Origin: Hofstenia miamia
Taxonomy: Eukaryota > Xenacoelomorpha > Acoela
Assembly (NCBI GenBank): GCA_004352715.1
Contig: SCFE01000080.1
Location: 1,398,312-1,462,311, forward strand
DNA: 64,000 bases
Direction of reading: 5' to 3'
Both the position numbers and the translations under genes were made by a program. Of the stretch, positions 54,140 to 64,000 are shown piece after piece (position 1 is the stretch's first letter; every line of letters begins with the position of its first letter). Under the pieces are notes generated by a model. That model did not search any database and was not told the DNA's origin. It saw nothing but the letters and a program-made list of their open reading frames with translations.

Positions 54140-55892
54140 TTTTAAAATAACGTTTACCAAAATTTACAGAATTCGGATTATATTACCTTAATGATTGTGA
54201 TTAACTCCTATTAGAAATGGGTTAAAGGTTACTGGGGAGATGACGAACCATGATCTTTTTAAAAGAAAATCTGATTTTCCAGATTTTCAAGCAATTCTTT
54301 TCCAACCTATTATGACATTTGGTAAACTATTAGAGATCGTGCTCGAACATACTGTTGGAAATTGTACAAAAATGTAATACTGTGGCTGAAATGGAAGAGT
54401 GCTCATAAATTGTATTTACTTTATTAGTTTGAAAGTAATGAGCGCTTAAAATTTTTTAATTTAACCATAAACATTTAAAAATTCCTAGGCAGTTTAAAGT
54501 TAATATGTTAAGATTCGTAACATTAGGAAATATTTTTTCAGTATACATGAAATATTTCGGTTTTAATGTTGGGCATTTCTAAGAGCAATTCAATTGATAA
54601 CATCTCTAGATTATATGTAAACCGAACCAATAAAATGAGATAAACTACAAAAAATGTATATGAGGAAAATCTTTTCTCTTACTCTAGAATAGATATCTGG
54701 GGCGCCAACTCGACACTCGATATTTAATAGGCCGACGTGTTTCAGTGCATAAAGGACGGTAATTGAAACAAATTGGATATGAACGTAAGGACGTACGTGT
54801 AATATTATTAAGAAAATTAACGTAAAGATGCATATGTATTAATAAACCCACTAAATAATAATAATCTATTCCCACGTTTAGTGATTATATACTAAGCTAT
54901 TGGAATTGAGAAAATAAAATTCCTTGTTTCATTATGGCGGCCAAAAGCATATGCTAAGGTTATTAATTTTATGATCTTTTGTCCAAAAAATAATTTTGAT
55001 TATATTTCAATAATATAAAAGAACAAAATTCTATGGAAAAAAATATATATACACAAATATATATATATTTATATATATATATATATATGTATAGTTTTTT
55101 CCATAAAATTGTGTTAGAGAGTCCCTGCAATGCTTGGATTAATAGAAAGTTGATAATATAAAAATACTTCCAAATAGTGTATTTGTAAGTTTGCTTATTT
55201 TTTAGACCACTATAATGGTGCGGTATTCTCAGATTTTTGTTGTCCTAGTAAACGTCTATATGATTGATCCGCATGCATAGATTTGACAAGCGATTTTATA
55301 ATGCGAGTGAACAGTTATTTCGCCTTATCATCTTATTCCCTTAGATGTCGAAACTCATGCAATCACCAAACAACCTAACTTTTCTTATATAATGTGATAA
55401 GAAAATTTATCCTTTGATGACACTATTTCCTAATTGCTTACCATCTGGAAGCATTAAAATTCTGAAATACCATATAATAATATTATTATTGGAACAATTG
55501 TAATTTGGTGACGCTAAATATATGAAATACATGTAGGACACTAATAGAATTATCGTAACAGATGTTATTCAAGATAAAAAACTTTTGCAAAATCTATAAG
55601 ATAAAAGAGAATAATTTAAATGCATTGTAGTGTTCGAATTTTTATTGAAACCTGAATCGTTTGAATCTATTCACTTTTCTAATTTCTCTTAGTTTAGCAA
55701 ATTAGAAAACAATTTTCCTGATCATTTGTATGAGCTGCCAATTTTTTAATCTATTTATATATTAGAGGCTTGAGATAAACTGATATTAAAAGTCAGGGGA
55801 AGTACCCTCACCCGATATGAAACTTTGATATTTTTCATTTAACTCTATATGGACCAAATGCATTCCTCAGCGACATTAGAAAAACATTGATG

Positions 55893-55929
<37 letters not shown>

Positions 55930-58200
55930 CAGAATGTTTTTTCATATGTGGTTATTAAATGAACGGGACACAACCATGTTTACATAAGACGAGTGCATAG
56001 AATAAAAATTAATATTTTTTTACACTAACTACTAAAGGAAAACCCCATCAACCTAAATTTATAGAAAAAATGTATAAAAACCAGATGCAAAATAAATCGG
56101 TCCATATGGGGTTAAAAGATAAATTTTCCTGAAAAAATTTAAGTATAAACTAAGATGTTAAAATACATTTTAAGGATAAATTTTTGCAATATTTGTAAGT
56201 TCCTACCTGATTGATCATGATCATTGAAATTTCCACTTCTTAGATGCCTCCAATCATAAAATCCTCGATGATTAGAATGCCAACCTATTTTCCATTCTGT
56301 ATTACTGGTGGAAATCAGAAACAAAAACAGTTTGACAAATTATATTCAAGCTTGAATTTCAAAATACAAAAAATAACAATAAACAGTAGCCCATGACATT
56401 TTTTGACATTGTTAGAGGCACAATTGAATATTTTATTGATTTTAGGTAATTCTCCAGATGACTTCAAATTTAATTAAAAATAATTTGACGCTTAAAACCC
56501 AAGAGACATTAGCAATTAGGTTTATGTACTTAATAATAATTTTATTCAATTTTTACTTACATTTTTAAGTAATTTTAAATTGCAAACACATGTAAGTCAT
56601 ACGGTGGTTTCTTTCTGATTGATTAATATTTTCAAGTTTTTGAGAAGACCTAACTCTGGGTGCCTCTACTATACTAGTGCGTCAACGCACTTTACAACAG
56701 TGGCGTTAATGCGTATTCATCTTAAAACAATAAATATTGCAATGATGCTGCATTTTTAATTCTTTACGAACCTCTTCAATGTCTAATAATAAATTTATAG
56801 TAGTAATCATAAATTTATGGGGCCATGAACAGGTCTTATGCGTGTATTAAATTACATAATATCATATTCTTCTATAATATCAACACAAAATATAAATTTG
56901 ATGCTCTTACGCATTAAGTTGGCAACCTTAAGCCTCAATGCTATTGGCATTTATTTCAAATACATTTGCAAATAAAGGAATTTATATATATATATATATA
57001 TTTGACAGGTATCACAAACATGATCTATAAAGGAGATAAATTCTTCAAAATATGTGTTGGGCAAATTAATGACATGATGATTTGGTCCAAAATCTTGAAA
57101 TTCTAACTCCTTCGATTGCTATGCGAAATTTCGGAACCGTCTGTTTCAAAATAGTAGCATTTTTATAAAATACATTTATGTATTGAAAAAAAATTATAAT
57201 TTTCATTTATCTTATACAATTTTAATATTTTCATGCATATCATGGGTCCCACTCTTTCAACAACATGCTCTAATTTCCATTTGTATGTATAAGATCAAAG
57301 AAAAGATTCTAACAAATGTTCAAATTCTCATTAAGATTCTGCATCAACACCATATGCTTGCTAACCTCAAAATATTGGAAAATTGGAGTAGACGTATAAA
57401 ATAGAACAAATGCACTTCAAAGATTATGAATTCGCAAATTGCGGACAATTGGGTGATTGAGCAATTTGATTGTTTTATTATGCTACACAAAAGAGTTTTT
57501 CATTAATAGCTGTTTTATGATGGATTAATGATATTTTCTATCACGCGATGCAAATTTTGTCGTGAATTACATTAAGAAAGTTATAACATGCATATGGATT
57601 CTTACATAAGTGTTGTCTTGCGTCATTATTTCTGAATTACTTTATTACATCAATACATACAGTTTTACTCCTCGCTGCATTGGTGCCTAAAGAGTGCTTA
57701 TTAGAGATCATAAGCCTCGACGTAATTTTATGTTCTTATAATTAGTGCACTAACCGAAACTGTAGTAAAGCAATCTAGGCCTGTGGGACCAAACGTTTTT
57801 GTCCATATTTCATACCGGTAGTTCCTTCCCTGTTCAATCTGAGAGCCCTCTTATAAAATTATTTATCTGAATTTCAATTTAATTAGTCCTGGTCTCGCAG
57901 GCCTCTAGTTCTAGAAAGCAAGCGAGTAATAAGTAAATTGTTACATATTTGCAAGCCAATCTGCACAATGTACTATGGCCAACGTAATATATTAAGTTGG
58001 ACATAAATGTACTTATAGCGAAGAAATTCCACTAAAACACGGAATTTGTAATATCAAGGAAATCATTTAGACCTAATTCCGAAAAGAATAAACTCGATAA
58101 CGTAAAAACTATATGTATAAATGTATTAGTGTATTTAAGATAGTATGGAGATTAATTTGGGTACTTGGCTTTTAAATATTGAATAACAAAATTACATTTA
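54140..58200. other. AT-rich DNA with several (TA)n tracts
   Basis: TA tracts at about 55045-55088, 55894-55927 and 56983-57001. No convincing ORF or element; single small ORFs look like chance. Confidence 0.45.
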
Positions 58201-58214
58201 ATAAAAAAGCGAAG

Positions 58215-58546
58215 AGTGCTCGGGTTCATACCGAAACAAACCGAGACTGAGCCGAGAAAAAAATTTAAATTGAGTTTTTCAGTTGTTAGCAGAAACAGTC
58301 ACCCACTATGCAGTTTTCTTGATCCAAACGCGAAAATTCTGTGAAGTTGAGGCGTAATTTTGTTTTAGTTGATTAAAAACTTAACTTAGTGTCTTGAAAT
58401 TATAATTCACGACTGTATTTTTTCTTAAATAACGTGATAGTGACAATCGTTAGCTAAAAAAACCTTAACCGAAACCGAAAGCGCGGTTTTGAGGGGCAAA
58501 ATATCCGAAACCGAAACATAACTCAGTTTTTAGAATCAGTCGAGCA
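58215..58546. repeat. MITE-like inverted repeat, low certainty
   Basis: GTGCTCGGGTTCATACCGAAAC at left is roughly inverted at right (CCGAAACATAACTCAG...GTCGAGCAT), with several CCGAAACCGA motifs inside. Possible non-autonomous hAT element; the ends are imperfect. Confidence 0.35.
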
Positions 58547-58573
58547 TTACAAAAATGTCTAAAAGATAACTAC

Positions 58574-58938
58574 CTTCAGTTTTCGACATTTTAACAGGTA
58601 ACCAATCACCAATTACGCGTTTCAAAACAGAATAATTATGATAAGCTAAATGCGTTCCGGACAGGCCGGACAAAACTTGCATTGTTGAAAATCTAGCAAA
58701 TCTGTATAGTTTCTTAATGTAATTCACTTTTCTTAAGGAAATTTGCATTTTTGTCAGCCAATATTCAATAGAAATTAAATACCCGATACTAAAAATAATT
58801 AGGAAACACATACTGTACAATTTTAAAATTTTAGAGTCAGTTTCTGGCTCTCCCAAGTCAAATGAAAATATATCTGAAATATCCTCTAGAGATAGATTGA
58901 TCAGTACTACAATGATTTGATGATATTTGCGAAAAAGT
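58574..58938 (-). CDS. Probable exon of an unidentified membrane-protein gene
   Basis: A minus-strand frame is open between acceptor TACTACAG and donor GAAG|GTAGTT: 365 nt, entering and leaving in compatible phase. It encodes FRKYHQIIVVLINLSLEDIS, an acidic stretch, one strongly hydrophobic segment (LKLYSMCFLIIFSIGYLISI), then a basic region and LSGLSGTHLAYHNYSVLKRV with GDWLPVKMSKTEG. It is the longest protein-like frame in 45-64 kb. No family recognised. Confidence 0.4.
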
Positions 58939-58955
58939 CTGTAGTACATATGCAT

Positions 58956-60398
58956 ACAGTATGTCTCCGATTAGCATTCAACTTGGTTAGTATATGCAAA
59001 ATTTAGCACATTTAGTATGTCACCAGAAATCGATGTATGTGACCGGAATCACATCTGAAAAAAATGGGAAATTGGAAAATTAGACGGGACTAACAGGTCT
59101 CTATAATTCAAACTCTGTTTGAGATCGATGAACTTTCTGAGTTGAATTCATCGCTATTATATAAAAAATACAGTACATTTAGTTAAGGTGCATAAAAATT
59201 TAAAGCAATGCAAAACGTGCAAGCCCACATTTGGGAAAAAGAAGTAAGCAAAAAGTACCCCTCCAAATTCATTAGCATTAATGACGATAGAACGAGGAGC
59301 GCTATCAAACTATTAGAATGACATTAAATATAATTAAATGGTGCCAATGCCAATGCAAAAGAATTCGTATGCAAACATTCTTATTTGATTTGTATTCTCA
59401 ACGTTTATGAAACCAAAAAAGTAGATCATTTCAAGCACCTTTGATAAAACGAAGCTTGAACATGTGTACATATATACACAATTTATAAAGCAGGTACCTG
59501 GCAAGGTGTACACCTTGGTCATTGGATATAATCTTAAATATATATTTCAGTTATTGGCTTCGAATACTTTCAGAATAAGGTCAATATGAGGTCAACATTT
59601 CTGAGTGTTTTCGTCAAAAATATAATCGCCATTGTAATAAGTAACAACACAAAGTCACTATGAATATCTTAATAAATATACAATATCAAGACCTATGTGA
59701 ATAATTTTAATAAAATCGAAAGCCATGATATTTAAAGAGTTATGCAAATTCATATAAAACAGACGAAAATTTTAGTTTCAATTCATTAACTAGCAATATT
59801 TTCTGCATGTATTATAAATCCTACAGTAGTTATGAGCTGATTCTACTCAAATTGGCCTTTCAAATGCTATTATCAGGACATGAATTAATCTAGTCAGGCA
59901 AAATCTAAAAACATCAAATATTCTCACCAAATATAATAAGTTCTTACCATGTAGTTAGCCGATATTTTGGAAACAATGTTGACTTTATATTAATTGAGAT
60001 TACAACTTTAAATTTAATGAGCATCTCCCAAGTATTTATTTCATGGAAATTGCCAATAAGAGATTGATTGTAATGATGCTTATTTTTACATTGTCATAAA
60101 ACTAACATGTACCTTTAAAGTTGAATTTACATTCAAATTAGCTTTCGCATTAGGCTTTCCATTGCATTATTTAATTAAATATGCTAATATCTATCACATC
60201 TTACTGTGTAAATCAGTAATGTCACATGTTTTTACAGTGAAGATGTTTGTTTGCACAAATTTTTTAACATTGATTTCAACACAGTTATGCTTACAATATA
60301 GGTGCAAGGTAGAAGATATCAATGACTGCAAATGTAAAAATGTTTAGCCATGCCATATGATGGGAAATGTTTACACTTGTACGAAAGATATGTATATA
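58956..60398. other. AT-rich DNA, no feature seen
   Basis: No supported ORF or repeat. Confidence 0.5.
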
Positions 60399-60821
60399 TA
60401 GGGTGTTCTAAAAATTCTTAACTTTTAATAAAAAGAGCTCCAGTGGTCAGATTTGTTAAAATTCAGAGCATTTGAAATCTTAAGTCGTCCAAACATTCGG
60501 CAGAAGAATTCATTAGTCATTTCTATACTTTTTTCTTTACTACCACTCTTACTGTGTGCTTGGAGAACTTCTTGAGCATTTTTGTCTTATTTTTGTAAAT
60601 GAAAAATCATTGTTTTTCCAATTTGCCTTTACTAAAACATTGAAATAAGCACAACGTTTTAATTAGGCAGGCTACAAAGAAAATTCAAAATTGAAAATTA
60701 TTGATCTGGGATCTTGTGCACGTTTTAAGCTTTCAAATTATGTGCTTCCAATAAAATCAGACCACTGGAACACTTCTTATCATTCAATATAAGAACGTTA
60801 AGACGATTGGAGCAACCTGTT
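60399..60821. mobile_element. MITE-like element with about 60-bp inverted ends
   Basis: The left end GGGTGTTCTAAAAATTCTTA...CTCCAGTGGTCAGATTT is inverted at right (AAAATCAGACCACTGGAACA...GTTAAGACGATTGGAGCAACC). There is no coding sequence. The GGGTGTTC start next to TATATA resembles mariner ends at 973, suggesting a non-autonomous mariner-type element. Confidence 0.6.
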
Positions 60822-63800
60822 TTATAATTCACGCCAGTTGTATACTTAAAAATGAGCATTTAACAGCTTTTTTCCACTTCTGTTAACAAAGGTTAATTAA
60901 ATGTGCGTTTAAAGTAAAACTTTGAATTTGATCTTAGATTTCACTTGGGGTAACATGATACTAACGTCTACATATATGATTGACAGTTGGCACATGCATG
61001 ATTGACGTATTCTCAATATTTTTGTTCAAGTAACTTCTGATTTATTTTCCAATTCACTGATTAAAATTATAGAATATTTGCATCAATGTACATAAAAATC
61101 TATCAGAAAATATTTATAAAAAATGCAATTTCAAAATTTTGAAGAATACATTTTTGATTAATTAAATATATTATTGTTAGTAATGGTTGCTCAAAATGTT
61201 CTTTGAAAAAAATACCAATTTTGTTCTTCTATGTTTTTAAACAAAGTGATATTTCTAAATTACTTTTAATGTAAACAGAGAATATCAAAACAATAAAGTT
61301 GCTTTGCATTTCGTATCGGTCATCTGTCATTGAGATATATTACTAAGAAAACGTTGGATAAGTTACATGTAGAGCTTAGGTTCTACTTAGGGTTTGAGGT
61401 ACGGTTAGAAGAGCAGAAAAAATAGTGCAAAAATCCTGATAACATGAACAGTAGGTATGGAAAGAATTTAAAACTTTCTTAAGAAACTGAAATTTTCATG
61501 AAAAATATTAAGTCCCTTCAAGTAGGTCGGTCAGGCACAGCAATACATTTTAGTAAAATTTTCCACATTTGAGCACGTTCATTAATAGTTGCACCCATAC
61601 TTCAGGATTTCCAGATTTCATAGTAGGCTTGGAGCAAACTGTTTAAAACGATTTGTCCTGTTAAAAGAATATAGCCTGCTTTAAGGTTAGCTATGACCTA
61701 AGAGTACGCCCAACCTACATTTACTTCATCCACTTTCAACCTATGGGAGTGCTGCCTCATCCACATACAATATTATCGTTAAATTCAACAAGCATGTAAG
61801 AAATTATAACATTAATAAAGGGAATATACATCTGCACGTCAACTGCGCAAATTTCTCATATTTCATTGGAGAAGCCTGAAAACTACTAATAACATTTTAG
61901 CAAATCAGTTATATGCAATCTTACTTAAGCAATACTTTATTTTCTAAATTTATTTATTGTTGCAGACTTCAAACTATAATTACATGTTAATATATTTCAA
62001 GGGTCTGGCTCTCTGCAATTACTAAACAACGATTCTCCAAGTCAAAGATGATAACTTCCAAAGTGACAATCTGAAAGTTTAGTTGTCTGTAGAGCAACAA
62101 AACTATTAGAAACGTTCTATGTCATGCTAGACTTTTAGCATTTCTAATGTTATAGTAGTTGGAGCTCAGAGTTGGATGAACACCTGATTTTTAAGAATTT
62201 TTTTTATCGACCCCCTCCCCTAACTTTTTTTATTTCTCATCCAAATAACAAGTTGTAGTATCCTTCATGTAGCGACGCTGTTTGACTATCTTAAGGAAAG
62301 TAGGTCTTAGATCACAACATTCACACAGTGGATAAATGGAAAAACTCAGTTAAACATTTGAAAATTGAAGCATCCTTAGAAAAGTAAACAACCAGAAATT
62401 CATAATGAGTTAGACATTACGCTGTCAAAATTTAGCTTCTCCACAGATCAGGGAAGATGAAGGTCTGAAAATAATAAAAAAAATAGGTCCGATATACTGA
62501 GTATAAGACATAAAAGTATCAGGTTCATAAATCGAGCTTAGCACAGCATTTTTCTCTATATCGGTTAGTAGCAGAAGAACTAGAATAGAATTATAAATCA
62601 GGACAAAATTTTTAAAGAGAACTTAGAAATCAAAAACATTAACAGAGATTTAAAGTTGACCTCTCAACGGTATTAAGAGCAAATTGGCAAATATAAATAT
62701 GTCGATAAGAATGGATCGGTATCGAGCTGCATAATCAGTATCCATACATTATGCCAACAATATATTCGAAGGCATATTATTATTTCACTAGCTTCAATAA
62801 AATTTTAATTCTAAGATATTACAAGATATTTAAAAGGAATTCTCGCTTCGTTGGATTTAACACAAATGTATTTATTCTTCCCCTAACCATGAAAAAGATC
62901 TTGCGTCAGCAAAATCCACCGCTTTGAGTAAATTAGCCGGAAGATCACTTGAGAATTGAAAAACCACATTTTACAAAAGCATCTATTCCATAACAATTCA
63001 ATAAAAATATAAATTCTCCTAATCTGAGGCATTACGATTGTTTCAACGATTAATATGTTAATTTAATAATTATTCAATCAATACGTTGTTTCATGTAGTT
63101 TAGGTGAGCGTTAAATATATCTATATAGTTTTAAAGGAACAATTATCGGCAGATTCAAGTGAGAATTGATAAAATTCAAAAGCAATTTTGACCGCCTGTG
63201 ATAAGACAACGCAATCCACAGTAGTAAACACGAATTAGGCGATTCTTTGATTTGATTACCGCTAAAGAGTAAATATGTACTTGTTAGTGCGAAACTAGAT
63301 CACAGAATGTTTACCTGACGATGGGAGTGCAGTTGATCAATCATAGTGAACTGCAATAAAGCCTGTTGATTTAAAAGAAGAAATATACTGGTAAAAACAG
63401 AATTCACAATGTATACATTCCAGAGTTGGAGTCGTCCGGTAAAACAGGACCGGCCACAACCTGATATTTTGCTTCTACATCAAATCAAGTGGTGTAGAGG
63501 TTGGTAACACAGCGTTAAACCATTTCATTTTGGTGTATAATATTGATATTGATATGTCTATTTATTGCGTTGTTATTTGCAAAATAATTTATACTTTTGA
63601 AAACACTGTTGCGATGAATAAATTGGATCAAAGTCGACAAAATAATTCATACTAATTATACCTTTAGCAAATTTTCAGAATTAATCTTTTAATGAATCCC
63701 TAATAGACTAAAATAATGATCAAAATTTAGAATAAAATTGCTCAATTGAAGTTACTTAGATAAATATAGTAACATTACAGATTCAGGCGTTTTTAGCTTC

Positions 63801-64000
63801 ATGATTATAGTTATAGGCCTACTTGCATGATTTCATGTAGCTTTCCAAGTTTTTACAATATTTCACATAGACAGTCCAAACAAACGCATGGAGACACCAT
63901 TTTTGACAAATCATTTTTGCAATGATTGATGTTATAGCCCTTGTTTAGCACTATGCTTCTTTTTACATTGTGAATTTAAGTTTTATCAGACATTTAGGTT
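60822..64000. other. AT-rich DNA, no feature seen
   Basis: No ORF, RNA gene or element with support. A pyrimidine run (CCCCCTCCCC) at 62211 is unremarkable. Confidence 0.5.

Overview
The window is AT-rich eukaryotic, almost certainly metazoan, nuclear DNA. Evidence is a spliced retinoblastoma-family (p107/p130-like) gene on the + strand, long (TA)n tracts, and a dense, layered set of animal-type transposable elements: Tc1/mariner, an IS630-like element, pogo, hAT, piggyBac, several non-LTR retrotransposons and Penelope-like elements. The species cannot be named from sequence alone. A low-GC invertebrate such as a cnidarian, flatworm or arthropod would fit. No tRNA, rRNA, CRISPR or bacterial operon structure was seen. 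Six N-runs (four exactly 1000 long) and five single Ns show this is a gapped draft assembly.

Layout. 1-1280: a non-LTR retrotransposon endonuclease fragment sits inside a mariner N-terminal fragment. 2.8-30.9 kb: the pocket-protein gene. Two probable 5' exons lie at 2806 and 4113, and eleven phase-consistent exons run from 13203 to 30887 and encode pocket A, pocket B and the C-terminal region. Its introns are either tiny (43-85 bp) or huge. The 13.6-kb intron (15110-28713) holds a Tc1 relic, two hAT copies, an IS630-like element with 21-bp-periodic terminal arrays and an intact pogo-type element. 5.7-7.1 kb is a broken piggyBac relic.

31-45 kb is a retroelement graveyard: a CR1/jockey-type reverse transcriptase, other LINE tails, a Tc1 inserted in a LINE, a head-to-head Penelope-like rearrangement carrying a hAT-type MITE, and an R2-superfamily-like LINE with a restriction-like endonuclease tail and an (AAT)n end. 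45-64 kb has little recognisable coding sequence. A few ORFs with plausible splice sites (47.8, 48.4-49.0, 54.1 and 58.6 kb) may be exons of unidentified genes, and there are several MITE-like inverted repeats.

The only confidently functional host gene is the pocket protein, a presumed E2F/DREAM-type transcriptional repressor. The only apparently intact transposase gene is the pogo-like one at 26105-27601. Most other element genes are visibly broken.
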